Positions 21,701-33,290 of a stretch of 64,000 nt of DNA are shown piece by piece. Position 1 is the stretch's first letter; each line of letters begins with the position of its first letter. The notes under the pieces are model-generated. The model made no database searches. It saw only the letters and a list, made by a program, of their open reading frames with translations, and had not been told where the DNA came from. The stretch comes from Gnetum montanum. Taxonomy: Eukaryota > Streptophyta > Gnetopsida > Gnetales > Gnetaceae. The position numbers were made by a program, and so were the translations under genes. The stretch spans positions 875,951 through 939,950 of the forward strand of contig MNCI01016273.1 of assembly GCA_015680685.1 (NCBI GenBank), written 5' to 3'.

Positions 21701-21927
21701 TTGGGTTTGCAGTTTAGCATCCATAGTTCAACACACATTGCTTTGTGGACAAGCGAGTAAGAATACTTCCAATCCTCTATCACCTACCCACACCTCTCAG
21801 GTAGGATGGGGAGGGACATTGTAGTTCCAGAATGAAGTTCATGACATTAAGGAAAAATCCTCTAGGATGTTTGCAGCATTAGTGTCCTCAACATCTTGCT
21901 GATCTTTTGGAAATTCCTTTTGGCATC
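21701..21927 (+). other. E2 3' untranslated region, left of E3
   Basis: No coding signal. A purine run (GGTAGGATGGGGAGGGACA, near 21802-21820) is followed by TGTAGTTCC, which mimics a polypurine tract/LTR start but lacks the family's conserved block. Confidence 0.5.
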
Positions 21928-21932
21928 TTGCT
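21928..21932. repeat. Target-site duplication TTGCT (left) of E3
   Basis: TTGCT precedes TGTAGCGTCC and is repeated exactly at 24130-24134, after the TGAAACACC LTR start of E3 read on the minus strand. Confidence 0.85.
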
Positions 21933-23390
21933 TGTAGCGTCCGAAAATCTCAGTGGTTGGAACATTGAGAAGTTATCAGGCACATAGCCTAACCTTGAGT
22001 CTATGGGAGGGTCATGCTATAGAAAATAGAAACATGGTGTCCTAAATGATCTTGTTAATCAAATAGGAACTTACATGGTGTTAAAATGACCATGTGTGAG
22101 AAGAGTTTATATTATGTTACACACAGGCATCGAGTCTGGCTAAGCTAGAGCGTAGCAGGGTGTGCCAGCTTTAGAACAATGATTTGAACATATAAATATG
22201 TATGAAAAAGTGAGAGAATATAAGTGTTACACTAAATTCCAAAGAGAAATGTTTGAGAAATGCAACAAAATTTTAGAATAGCAATGCATCGCCCGAAAAT
22301 AGGAACCGTAGCTAATTCACAAAGGGTTTTAAAAGGTACATAGTGTACAATAGACACAGTGGGAGCATAGTCACAGTCTTGATGGTATTAGGTCATGAAT
22401 TTTGGTGCTCACTATGATCAACTATGCCTGTTGGGTTGGTAGCCACGGTGTACCATGTGACCTTCTATAGGGTTGCAATGGGGCTACAGTGTACTATGCA
22501 GTGTAGCTATGTCTTTCTACTAGTGTGGTGTGCTCTGGGTCTTGTTCACCCATAGAGCTAAGTGCCAAAATGCCAAAGTTCCAAATCCCAAATGGAAGTG
22601 CTAATTGCCTCACTGGTAAAAAAATGGAAGCCCCTCCCTTTCCCCCCCTTGAAACACTAGGGTGCAAGGGTACTTATAGGGCTAGGGTTAGCTCAAAATG
22701 CCGATCAAGTGCCATGTGGCAGTGGGTTGGATGGGATCACGGGACGCTGGCTGCTAGGCTTGTCCCATATTACGTGTAGGAATAGGACACTATCTGCTAC
22801 ACTTGTCTCGTGTGCTACACTATGCTACGCTGCATAACTAATAGGTGCTACGCTGCACTATGCTATGCAGCATGACATGGTGCTAAGCTACACTATGCTA
22901 TACAGTGTATCATGGTGCTATGTTGTGCTATGCTGCACAGCATGATAGGGTGCTACATTGCACTACGCTACATAGTTTGACATGGTGCTACGCTACACAA
23001 CGTGATAGGATGCTACCTTGTGCTACGCAACATAGTGTGATATAGTGCTACGTAGGGCTACACTACACAACATGACATGGTGCTATGTTGCGCTACATTA
23101 CACAACATGAAAGGGTGCTATGTTTCACTAGACTACACACCGTGACATGGTGTTATGTTGCGCTAAGCTACATAGTGTAATAGGGTGCTACGCTACGCTA
23201 TGCTACATAGCATGACATGTGAATTTACAAAAAGTGCCATCATTCTAACACTTAGAAAATTTTTGCAAATTTGGCAGTTGGAGCTAACTACACTCAACAC
23301 TTGGAAAAATATGGGCAAAGTGCCACCATTTTGACACTTAGCCAAATTTGCAGTTGAGATGTTGAAACCTAAAATTTGGTGGTGATTTAA
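21933..23390 (-). repeat. 3' LTR of E3 (1458 bp)
   Basis: On the minus strand it starts at 23390 (TTAAATCACCACCAAATTTT, a mutated TGAAACACCAC start) and ends GGACGCTACA at 21933. The last 60 bases match the end of the E2 LTR (27250-27311). A likely TATA box, TATAAGTA on minus, lies at 22671-22678, matching TATAAATA at 26620 of E2. Confidence 0.8.
22800..23220 (-). repeat. 35-bp tandem repeat in E3 LTR, about 12 copies
   Basis: On the plus strand a unit of 35 bases, CATGGTGCTACGCTGCACTA followed by TGCTATGCAGCATGA, repeats with moderate divergence. A few more copies sit in the other LTR remnant (23826-23960). The array lies in U3, upstream of nothing recognisable as coding. Confidence 0.85.
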
Positions 23391-23825
23391 TTGCCCCTCT
23401 TTGTTAATGTTTGGAGGAGTGGCCTGAGAAACGTCGACAAAGAATTACAAAACACCACAGTAGACATGCCACCAACATCACTCATCAGTACAAGATCAGA
23501 TGTCATTTTACCATGCTCAAGAGTGCTATGGAAATAAGGTTATGTTGAGGGACAAGGGGTATAGGCAATGATAGGGAGATGAAATTTAAATGGTGAAAAT
23601 GAAATGCAAACATTGGATCATGATGTAAGATGCAACTTTAGCATAGTTGATAGTGACCATGGCATGAAGTGGCTTGCCCCCAAAATATTAACCTCTCATC
23701 AGAATGCTTATGAGAAAGTTAAATTCAATCTAAGGTTGGGCCAGTTGCAAAGTTGCAGCATTGTCAATTTTCTTGGGGATGTGCTTTTCCTCCTTTTCTT
23801 TTGTGTTGTGAGGTGAACCTTCTTT
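23391..23825 (-). other. Internal remnant of E3
   Basis: GCCCCTCTTTGTTAATG at the left is the minus-strand polypurine tract, and the next 60 bases match the block next to the E4 tract (44041-44100). The rest has no recognisable domain. The 70-codon open frame at 23604 has no family signature. Confidence 0.65.
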
Positions 23826-24129
23826 AGGTGCAATGCTGCTCTACGCTGGTGATAACATGACATGGTGCAACGCTGTGCTACACTACACAACATGATAGGG
23901 TGCTATGCTACGCTATGCTACACAACATGGCATGGTGCTATGCTACATAGGATGTCATGTGAATATGTAAAAAGTGCCATCATTCTAACACTTAGAAAAA
24001 TTTTGCAAATATAGTAGTTGGAGTTGACTACACTCAACACTTGGAAAAATATGGGTAAAATGCCACTATTTTGACACTTCGCCAAATTTATAGTTGAGAT
24101 GTTGAGACCTAAAATTTTGTGGTGTTTCA
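23826..24129 (-). repeat. 5' LTR remnant of E3
   Basis: It retains the LTR start (TGAAACACCACAAAATTTTA on minus, from 24129) and part of the 35-bp repeats. R and U5 are missing. Confidence 0.78.
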
Positions 24130-24134
24130 TTGCT

Positions 24135-25429
24135 GACCTTCTAGGGCTACCACCATCATCACCAATCATTCTAGTTAGAGCCCTCACCATTAGCATCACT
24201 CACTGGAGTCCCAATAGTATTGTGGCCTAGTCACAGCACTACTATCCTCCAGCCCTCACCATCACCCAAGTCTGGAGGAGCATCTGATAGCATGGATCCT
24301 TGCCCTATAGCTATGTTTCCTGGCTCTTGACTTTGGTAAGAACTCCTGGGCACCTATGTTGCCATCACCTCTAGCGACTTCGATGCTTACTTCTAGTGTG
24401 GCTGTTGGAGCTTTCATAGCCTACCACAACTAATGCCTATATTGGCCTTCCTGCTTTAGACATTGCATGTGCCTGCAACTAATGTAGCATTCATAGCCCT
24501 TGCAATGCCCCTAGTGAATAGGACTTTACCCTCACCTCATGTGGTGGTTATTTTTCTTATTTTCTTTGTGTTGAGTTTGTAGGATGAAGCCTTGGTGGCA
24601 TCATTCAAAGGTGCATTTCATCACGGTCGCAAGGTGCTACACTACTTCAATGTGCCCACTTTGGCTCACCTAGCTACTTAATCGTGCACATCCCTATCAT
24701 CACCCTAGTTGACTAACCTCTACCTCTTAACCTTGTAATCTCCCATGCCCCTTGCAAGCTTCCCTAATGTACATGGAACCTTTCTTGTAGTTACTTGCTA
24801 AATCCATGATAGACATAATGCAACTTGTCCCATGGGGAGCCTTTGTGGATTGGTCAAAGCCCCAAATAGATGTAACACAACTCATCCCAGGGAGGAAACA
24901 CCTTGTCCTATAGATGCAATGTGGTTGCCTCTAAGCAAATGTTGATGTGTAGTTCGCCCAGCAGCACAAATGAAAGAAAACACGAAAAATAAAAGATAAC
25001 AAAAAAGAAAAAGAAAAAAAGAGGAAAGAAGAATAAAAGAGAAACAAAAAAAAGAGAAAAAAAGCAAAATAAAAAATGGGACAAGCAAAATGCCCAAGTC
25101 AAATGGCATAGTTTCCGTCTCACAACTAGTCTGGCCCTAGATCGACTATCTCACAAGCACTTTGACGAGAGGTTGAAATCCTAAGGGTAGGCCATCTCTG
25201 CATGTAGACTCCCTCATAAGCACTTCCATGAGGGATCATGCTTTAGTGATAAGAAAACATAAGATTACATCCTAACAATAAACACCCTCTACATCCAATG
25301 TTCCTTTACCCATCTTTCTTTCCCTACCATACTCCATTCACTTGGCACTCTCAAGCATAGTGAAGCATTATCCAAGTGGAAACTAACAAATAATGTTGGT
25401 GTCATATTCATCGTGATGTTTCATATTCT
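24135..25429 (+). other. E2 3' untranslated region, right of E3
   Basis: Continues E2; 24570-24640 matches E1 near 16350-16420. A purine-rich, A-rich stretch at 24970-25080 makes long artefactual open frames on the minus strand (runs of F, L and S) that are low-complexity. No coding signal. Confidence 0.6.
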
Positions 25430-25480
25430 TTATCGATGTCTCTCGGATCAATCTTCCAAACATCAATAAAGAGGGGCTAA
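25430..25480 (+). promoter_or_regulatory. Polypurine tract of E2
   Basis: AATAAAGAGGGGCTAA (25465-25480) follows the conserved TCGATGTCTCTCGGATCAA block and ends at the TGAAACACCACC LTR start. Confidence 0.87.
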
Positions 25481-27311
25481 TGAAACACCACCAATTTTGG
25501 GCTCCTACAATTCAATGACAAATTTGTCTAAGTGTTAAATCTTGGGAAAAATTTTTCTAAGTCTGGTGTTATGCTTTACAGCATAGATAGCATAGCACAC
25601 CTCAAGTCCTACTTTTTTCAAAATTTTTCTGAGTCTGCCTGCTATGCTCCTCAGCATGGCTAGTGTAGCACACACTTCCATGGCTAGTCTACACAAATGT
25701 CAAGCCTGAATTAGTCAAGGATTGCTTGGGATGGAACAAACAGTTTGGAAAATTTTCTATCTCCTAGACTATCAAGCTCTTTATGCTCTCTAGCATACCC
25801 AACTTAACACATGTCCCAATTAGTAGTTCATCCAAGCACTAGCCTATAATTTGTCAAAACTACTGAGGATGGGTGAAATAGTTTGATAAATTTTTTATAA
25901 TGCGACATAGGTTTCAAAGCCCTATTTTTCCTAAGTGTTGGACAAGGATCTATCAAGCTAGCTTAACATGGAAGATGCATTTGGCAATTTTCTAACTTCC
26001 AAGGATACCTATCTTGCTACACCTTAGATCGTGGTCAGTGTGCTATGAAGAAACATTGCAAATTTCATCACAATTTGTTTAAGTATTCATGCTATACTCT
26101 GCTACACTATGTAGCGTAGCCAACATGACAAGCGTGACAAGTAAAAAATTTGAAAAAATTTCACTAAGTGTTCTTACTATGCTCTACTATGCTATGCAAT
26201 GTAGCTAACTTGACACATGGAAAATACCTTCAAAGGCCTCCAGAACTTAGCATCAACCTTCATCTTAGCTCTAATGTCCCTCTAGTGGCCAACACTAGCA
26301 ATTTTCATTTCTTTTTCACCCCACATTGATCCCCGAAATTGTCCCTACACTTGACCTTACTAGGAAGAGGGGGAAGATGTAGTCCCAAAGAATAGTCTCC
26401 AAGTTGCATTGTTTTGAAATTTTTTGTAGGTACATGGTGGTCTCTCAGACTTTAGCACATGCAGTTTGGTCAATGTGGTTATAGTTTAGCAGTCTTTAGG
26501 TACTTGTTGTTTTCCTTCAAAGTGTAACACTTTGTTACAAAGAGCATAACATGTCAGTGTGACCCATCTAGTCTCATGCCATGTGGCATCCAATCTAAAT
26601 TTCAAGATAAACCTAGCCCTATAAATACCCCGATGTTTAGCACTTTAGGGGTTGGAAAATTAGAAGAGCATTGAGCATTTGAGCATTCTTAGCATCTCTG
26701 CTACTCTTCCACCTAAGTTCTTAAGCTTGATACCTTGGAAAGTATCACGATGTTGTCTTCCCTTACACTAGTAGAGCATGAAGATAGTCAACCCAGCAAG
26801 TCTAGCCTCCCTTATAGCTTCTAGCACCATGTTGTAGATGCCCCAAAGACTATGATCACACCGCTATGTTGCCACTGTGCCTGTCTAATGCCACATACCA
26901 TTTTCACATCCTGTTCAAGCAAAATTTATGCTCCCAGGTTTTAGGGTGGTGCATTTCTCCAATCTCAAACTTTTGTTCCATTTTCTTTCTTAGTAGTAAT
27001 TGTTTCAAAGTTTTAGCATAACTCTTGCATTTCTTTACTATCAATATGCATTTGCACATTTAAGTCGTTATTTTTTAGGTCGAGACTCTACATTACACTC
27101 TTTCTTGTTGTCTCGGCTCCCACACGTAATGCTCCATAAAATCCTTTACAGATGATTATTTTTACATCATGTAAGTGCCTATTCGATCAACCAGACCATT
27201 TAGGGAACTTCATTTCCATTTCGTTAGCATGGGCCTCACATGGATTCATGGCTAGGCTGTATGCTCGCAGACCTCTCAATGTTCCAAACACTGACATTTT
27301 AAAATGTTACA
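25481..27311 (+). repeat. 3' LTR of E2 (1831 bp)
   Basis: It starts TGAAACACCACCAATTTTGG and ends AAAATGTTACA. TATAAATA at 26620-26627, in the context CCCTATAAATACCCC, is a clear promoter element. Copies of TATGCTNNNCAGCATAG-like repeats (25570-26210) resemble the E3 LTR array in sequence but are sparse. The final 60 bases match the E3 LTR end. Confidence 0.83.
26620..26627 (+). promoter_or_regulatory. TATA box of E2 LTR
   Basis: TATAAATA flanked by CCC on both sides, with a matching site in E3 (22671-22678, minus). Confidence 0.7.
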
Positions 27312-27974
27312 CCCTACTAACTATTGAATAACCTAAGAATATACTTTATTCAGCTGTTGGATCAAAATTTTGTAAAGTATCTTTTTAATTTAAAATAAAT
27401 CATTTAGCTCCAAACACATGAAATTAGCTTATTGAAGGTTTTTTTTTTCTAGTCCAAGGCTCATAAGAAGTTTCTGAGGTGAAGCATCTTACTATAACTT
27501 TGTTGGAGACATAGTAAGTAGTGTTAATTACTTCAACCCAAAATTGATAAAGGAAATTTTTCTCATTTATAATGGTTCTCTCCATTTCATTTAGTTGTAT
27601 GTTCTTTCTTTCAACAACTTCATTTTGTTGAGGATTTATGGGAGTAGAGAATTGATGATGGATTCTATTCATCTTATAATGTTCTTCAAACTTTGCATTT
27701 TTTAATTCTCCTCCATTTTCACTCCTGATTAGCTTGATTGCATAGCCATTTTCATTTTGTAGTTGGTTGCAAATTCTTCAAAATTGTTATATGCTTCCTA
27801 TTTTTGGTATAAAAAGGCTATCCACATAAATTGGGAAAAGCTATCTGTAATGGTAAGATAGTATCTTTTCTTTCATAGACTAAGAGTTTGTGATGGACCT
27901 ACTAAGTCCAAATGAAGGAAATCCAAGGAGCATGAGGTAAAGATGAATTGTTTCTTACCAAATCTTATCATTGT
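27312..27974 (-). pseudogene. Copia integrase core, interrupted
   Basis: Reading on minus, NGGELKNAKFEEHYK leads to HHQFSTPINPQQNEVVERKN, which contains the catalytic E, then FWVEVINTTYYVSNKV and FHVFGAK ... FDPTAE-stop-SIFLGYS. The block ends within a few codons of 27312. The run 27424-27672 is open and stops occur elsewhere. The family match is strong (usual text HQFSxPxTPQQNGVVERKN). Confidence 0.88.
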
Positions 27975-28226
27975 TTATTTACCCTTATAGCATATATTGC
28001 ATGAGTTTAGGATGAAGCCTTTTAGCTTGGGTTGTTCATGTACCATGTCTTTAGGGACAAGGGTTTTTAGTATGCATACATTTATGAAATTCAACCTTCT
28101 ATGCCATATTTGAAGATTACCTGCATTGCTGATCAAACACTTAGTACTATTGTTAGTACCATATGAGAATATCATGGTATACACATGTGATTTTCTACTA
28201 CATCTTTGATAATGTTTTGAGAGCAT
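27975..28226 (-). pseudogene. Copia Gag-pre-integrase domain
   Basis: An open frame with LQIWHRRLNFINVCILKTL and NSCNICYKGK, matching the zinc-binding WHRRLGH ... C-C-KGK pattern of copia integrases. The usual GH histidine reads NF, so the zinc site is damaged. Confidence 0.87.
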
Positions 28227-28500
28227 GATTTTGTTACTTTACATAAGTCTCTAGAAAAGGTTACCTCATAATTTGAGTCACAAAGTTGACATATACTTAA
28301 AAGATTGTGTTTGAGATCTTCAAATTAGAATACTCCCTTAACTTTTGGTTGATTATTGCCTTCAATAGTAGCAATACCTTTAATTGGAGCTTTCAAATCA
28401 TCTTCAAGAGTAATAATGTCACAGTTTTATTTTGTAAATTATTTAAATTGAGATTTGTCTCTGGTCATGTGTCTTGAACATTCACTATCAATGTATAAAG
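28227..28500 (-). pseudogene. Copia protease
   Basis: On minus near 28490 the active-site region reads LYIDSECSRHMTRDKSQF; copia proteases normally have D-S-G, so the glycine is now E (a G-to-A change). It is followed by ITLEDDLKAPIKGIATIE and FEDLKHNLLSICQLCD, the typical NLLSxxQLC end. Stops interrupt it. Confidence 0.8.
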
Positions 28501-30206
28501 TGGTTCTTTTAATAGATGAGAGAGAAAATTTTGCAAACATTCATTTATCTTGTTTTATCTTCTTAGGTCTTCAAGCTTTCTTTGCCTATAAGACATTCTT
28601 TCTAGGCTACATTACATAGGACCAAGTAATCACATTATAGTGCTTTAACCATAAATGATAGTAAAAATGTACATGCATAAGCCTGTCATAGTAATAACAT
28701 CTAATTTTTTTATTTGGTTCAAATGTTCAACCTTAGATGAATTTCTTCATTTTCGTGAGATGCTTGCCTATGGATGATTTAGTGTGAGGATTGTTTACAA
28801 ATCCTCTTTTATTATTTTGGTCTCTTCCTTGGTTAAATCATGACTTGTGTTTCCTTCTCTTTGGTGAATCTTTCACTAATGAGCTCTGTACTATAAGTTC
28901 TTTGTTGATTTGATCATAAGAAAGAGTTAGCTTTTGAATCCCAACCTTTAGATCTGAGTCCTCCTTTTCAATGTTTGAGCATTTCATATTGATTTGATCT
29001 ATTTTTAGTTCTTTAATATGTAGATCCTTTTTCATCATGATGCATAAATTTTGAAAGAAAATTATTTCATTTCAGAGCTAATCATACCTTTATTCAATTA
29101 TACCTTTAAATTCATTTGTGTCATTGACTTGATCATCAATAGAAAATTTTTGTGCAATAGCCATATAGTGAAGCTATCATTGAGTTGAATCATCATCAAC
29201 TTCTTTCTCACTACATTCATCATCCCAATTGGTGTACAAAGATTTTTGCTTTCCTTTCTTGCTTTTTCTATAGCCTATTTGCACTAGGACATTTGGAGGC
29301 CAAATGATCTATTTCACCACATACCTAGCATTCTATTGTAGACATATCAAAATTAGAATTTTTGAATTACTTACCTTTACCTTACCTTTGTTGCATGTTT
29401 GATTGATTCTTTTTTATTTTAATGCTAGAAGTCTTTTCACCTATTATTATAGAAGGACTAGATCATCATCACTATTTTTTTTGTTATTTGATGATTCCTT
29501 TTCTTTGGTAGAGATCTTTGTAGAGGTCTTGAGGTCAGTGGACTTTGCTTTGAATGCACCTTTTCTTATCAAATTCATCTCATATGTCAGAAGTGTACTT
29601 TGTAGCTCTTCAAATTTCAAGTTGAAGCAATCTATAATTTCTTCCATAGTTTTTATTTTGGATCTAAACTTAGGTTGTAGATTCTAATCATTTTAATAAT
29701 AAGCTCTCTCTCTAGTAAATTTTTTCTTGTTTTACTAATGGAAACATCTATATTATTGGTCCTAGAGAAATAATCTTTGATTCTTTCTCCTTCTCTCATT
29801 TTAAGTTTATCATACTCACTTTGGAGAACTAGAAGTTTATATTGTTTTACTATAGAAGTTCTTTAATACGTAGCTTTTAAAACATCCCAAATTTCTTTAG
29901 TAATTTTACATCTAGCTATTCTATTAAACTCTAGTTTTACTAAGTGAACAATGAGGATAATTTCTAGCTTTTGAATCAAACAATTTTTTTTTCTTCTTTA
30001 GATGACCACTTGCCTCTTGGTTTGGAAGTGATGATAGTTTCCATAGAATAAGCTATCTAACTTAAATTTGGATTGGTATATCTATCCAAGTTGGATTGCC
30101 ATACTTCATACTCCATAGATTCAAAGAATCCTTGGATTTGAGCCTTCTAGTATGCAAAGTTTATTCCATCAAACATTAGTAGCTTATTGTAAGAAGTTCC
30201 CTCCAT
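28501..30206 (-). pseudogene. gag: Copia Gag
   Basis: It starts at ATG 30206 (MEGTSYNKLLMFDGINFAY), with a UBN2-type beginning. A zinc knuckle of form C-X2-C-X4-H-X4-C lies at 29289-29330 (C-stop-VCGEIDHLASKC). Open pieces at 29447-29647 and 28838-29038 are K/E-rich and coiled-coil-like. There are many stops and shifts between 29650 and 30000. Confidence 0.78.
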
Positions 30207-30247
30207 AGTTTACTTTGAGTTGTAACACTGACACTAGGAGTACCAAA

Positions 30248-30259
30248 GCTTCAATACCA
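30248..30259 (-). other. Primer binding site, initiator tRNA-Met
   Basis: On minus, TGGTATTGAAGC lies two bases from the LTR end, close to the standard TGGTATCAGAGC. Confidence 0.82.
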
Positions 30260-30261
30260 CT

Positions 30262-31435
30262 TGAAGGTTGAGAACTTAAAGGAGGATGAATAATTTTAAT
30301 CCCAGAATGCCCAACTTTTCATGCTACAAATTTATAAGGTTATCTAACTTGGGTACTTTCACACTTGGAGGGTAGAATCAGTGCACAACTTTAGACTTTA
30401 TTACTCAAAATATGATTTTAAGAACATCATAAGTTGAATAGGGATTTAGTTACAACAAATCCTTAGTCTCAATAAGATCTCAAGCTCCTCTATGAATGAT
30501 TTCCCTAAAGAACCCCATCCAACCTCTCAGGGAAAATACACCCACAAGTCCTAAGAACTCTCAAACACTTCTTAGGATGATTTTTCTTAAGAACCTCATC
30601 CAACCAATTAGGGTTTGATTCTTAGGTCTTTATGAAGAGTATGTATTAATAGTACACATAGTCCCTTAGGGAAAGGTAAACATAGAATGAGAGACAAGGA
30701 AGAATTTAACTAACTTTTTAGATTCCTTGCTTTGAGCTTCATACAAAGATAAAGGATAGAATAAGTGAGGACCTTTACTTCACTATAGATGTATGTAATT
30801 CTTGTTCAAGTTCTTTATACCTTCTCTCCTATGTTTGACATGACTATAAAGGTTTTTTCCTTCATATATTTCTAATGGAATCCTTGCAATAATTAGAAAT
30901 GATCACTTGATATTTCTTGCACGAGACCTAAGACATCTCACTATGTTGAATGCTAGGTAGGAGAGATGTCTGTTTGGAAATATAGATGTCTTTGTTAGGA
31001 GATAAAAATCTCCATGGAATGAAATATATCTTATCCAAGACATCTCTTAAAGTTCATAGATGTCTCTAGTGTTTTTGGCTAGCTTGTGACACGATGCATT
31101 GAACTCGAGAAAGATGCCTTTCATGGATCATAGGCATCTCTAATAGGATATATATATCTCTTAATGAGGATAGATGTATCTATAGAATTCTAGGCATCTT
31201 ATACATAATCTAAGATCTTAGTAAAGTTCTAGATGTCTCTTCCATGTTGTAAACATTTCTTGAAATTAGCAATTTCTTCCCTCCTTGACATGATAACATA
31301 ATTGGTTACAAGGTCTTCCTTTCTTCTTGGTTGAATAGCGGTGCTTCATTCATCATTTTTTTATTTTCAAGAACTCTAAGGATAGCTAAAAAATTTCTTC
31401 ATTTTAAAGGTTTTATCACATCAAAAATGTCAACA
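30262..31435 (-). repeat. 5' LTR of the Copia element (1174 bp)
   Basis: On minus it starts TGTTGACATTTTTGATGTG (31435) and ends CTCAACCTTCA (30262). The inside has repeated AGATGTCT/AGACATCT words (30900-31260). The 3' LTR is not in the window, so the ends rest on the primer site and the TG...CA form. AACCT (31436-31440) would be the target duplication. Confidence 0.72.
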
Positions 31436-32149
31436 AACCTAAATGGCTAGTCTGTTGTTTCAAACTCAATCTTCCACTTTATAAGTAAATGTTGTGTATT
31501 TTCCCAATACTCCTAATAACCTTGTAGATGTTTTTTTAATAAAAATTAATTACATCATTAGCATATTAAAACCACTCACCAAACATTATTAAATGTTTCT
31601 TTATAAAATTCTTGAAATACAGGGTCTAACATATCATCTCAACTAGCCTCACATTCATTTGCTATGTCTACTCAATAACCTATACTTTTTAATACTTTGG
31701 TAGCTTCCTAATCTATGAAAGTTTTTATTACTATGAATTATCAAAATATTTCATAATTATATCAACATACTAATTAAACCAAAATTACATTTAATTCCCA
31801 TTTATTATTGATGCCACAAAATCCAAGTGTTCAACAAGCAACCCTCAATGAACTTCATTTATGCAAGTACCACAATTGCCTTTTCCAAATGTCCATACTT
31901 TTATGAACATTCCCAAACAAAGTTAACCGATCATGAATGTTGAACCCACTTAATTAGTTCCCCAACCAATATCACATCCTCTTCCACATCATCTAATTCC
32001 ATTAGATAATTAACTTAATCAATTTTTACAATTTTAAAATTAGGTTCCTTTTCAAGATATGTCCACTCAATTATCTTTAAAGGACTTGATAGGTAGGAAT
32101 TCTACTACAATTTATTTGTAATAGTTTCCTCATAGTATAGATGTGGAAA
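31436..32149. other. Unassigned AT-rich stretch
   Basis: No open frame of note and no recognisable repeat. It probably contains the 5' leader of E5 or older sequence. Confidence 0.4.
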
Positions 32150-32241
32150 TTAAAATTTTATGACATTTTCCTCATTTTTTTGTACTAATGATGAGAGTTC
32201 ATATAATCATAGTGAGGCTTTTGAGACTCTAATTCTAACAT

Positions 32242-33290
32242 GTGATAATAATGTTGAAAAATATACTAAAATGTGTGTATTTTCCCTATTATAAATCATG
32301 CATACCATATAGATTCCTTAAGCCATATTCTATACAATCTTGGTATGGCTTTAAAGAAGAATTCTTGAATAGATTTTTGCCTTCCCCTAAGATTCATCTT
32401 TATAAAAAAAAAACTCTTAGGTTTTCAACAAAAACATAATGAAACTTATAAATAATCTTGGAAGGGATTTAAAGACATTAAGGTCAAAAATCATAATCAT
32501 GATTTTACAAAATGCCAATTATTAGGCTTTTTCCCTAATGGTCTAACACCTATTACTAGGTAAAGTATAGACTTTTCATGTCGTAGTACTATAATGAAAA
32601 TGACTATAGATGCTACTTTTAAGGTTCTTGATTAAATTTTTGATTAAAGTAAGAGTTTGCCTATAAATATGAATTCCAATTTCATGAAACACATGGTTAT
32701 GATAGGCTTGGAAAAACAACATGAAGAGGTAGTTAATAAATTATCACCTTTATCTTTAGCTTATAACTCTAATGTGTAGGTTCAATCATCTTTAGGGTAG
32801 AAATAAACATTTTTAGTGAGAACCATGAAGAAAATTCATAATTCTAATAAACCATAAGCTCCATGTATAGATTTTCCTTATGCGTGTGTCATTTGTAGGG
32901 AGATTCATCATATTCCCATGATTACCAGATTTTTCCATCTATTAGGGAGCAACCCAATGTGGTATCTCAACAAAGTAAATAATTTAGAGGATCTAGATCT
33001 CAAGATAGGGGTTGGAATCATAATTTCAATCAAAATTATTAGAATCATCCTCAATATAGATCATATTATTAAAAAAATTATAGTAATTTTAGTAGATCTT
33101 TGACGTCAAATCAAAATTAAGAATTTCAATAGCAAGTATTACAAAAAAATGAGAATCTTTAACAAATGTTACAACAACAAAATGATCATATCGTTAAACT
33201 TATTCAAGCCCTACAAGAAAAATATTCATTACTAGTAAAAACTAAGAAAAATATTAAATATCATAATAGACAAGAGTTTCATATGGTGTG
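32242..33290 (+). pseudogene. gag: Gag of E5
   Basis: SIQSWYGFKEEFLNRFLPS is the Gag W-x-x-F-x-x-x-F motif, followed by FQQKHNET and GFKDIK (after a shift), comparable to the ESLYEAWERFKDL block. A knuckle-like CVICREIHHIP is near 32885-32925. The tail is N/Q-rich to about 33290. It has several shifts and stops. Confidence 0.72.

Larger units (their letters stand above)
21933..24129 (-). mobile_element. Internally deleted Tat-family element E3 nested in E2
   Basis: A minus-strand element with one complete LTR (21933-23390), a roughly 435-bp internal remnant with polypurine tract but no coding sequence, and a truncated second LTR (about 23826-24129), flanked by TTGCT. 23205-23390 and 23940-24129 are direct repeats of good identity. 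The LTR start and the block near the polypurine tract match E1, E2 and E4, so it is the same family. Its proteins are lost, so any mobility would have needed a partner. Confidence 0.82.
18546..27311 (+). mobile_element. Tat-lineage Ty3/Gypsy element E2 (5' part missing)
   Basis: It begins within RT at the E1 boundary and runs through RNase H, second RNase H, integrase, minisatellite, polypurine tract and 3' LTR ending TGTTACA at 27311. E3 (21933-24129) interrupts its 3' UTR. The base after its LTR end is already Ty1/Copia integrase, so E2 is inserted in that element. CCCTA (27312-27316) would be its target duplication. Confidence 0.83.
27312..31435 (-). mobile_element. Ty1/Copia element, 5' half
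   Basis: Reading on minus: 5' LTR (31435-30262), initiator-Met primer site, Gag, protease, Gag-pre-integrase domain and integrase, cut at 27312 by the E2 LTR end. RT, RNase H and the 3' LTR should lie beyond E2's left end, off-window. PR-INT before RT is the Ty1/Copia order. The gag start (MEGTSYNKLLMFDGINFAY) and WHRR/DLVG blocks recall SIRE/Tork-type elements, but the lineage is not certain. Confidence 0.85.

Noticed and set aside
21800-21825. GGATGGGGAGGGACA followed by TGTAGTTCC, read as a polypurine tract and LTR start
   Set aside because: No direct-repeat partner, and the family tract with its conserved block is at 25430-25480, with the E1-like UTR between.
22525-22779. 84-codon open frame on plus in E3
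   Set aside because: It lies across the promoter/R region of the E3 LTR in antisense; no family match.
24882-25123. Two open frames on minus of 71-75 codons rich in F, L and S, looking like a membrane protein
   Set aside because: They are translations of an A/G-rich low-complexity run (24970-25080) in the E2 UTR; no codon or family signal.
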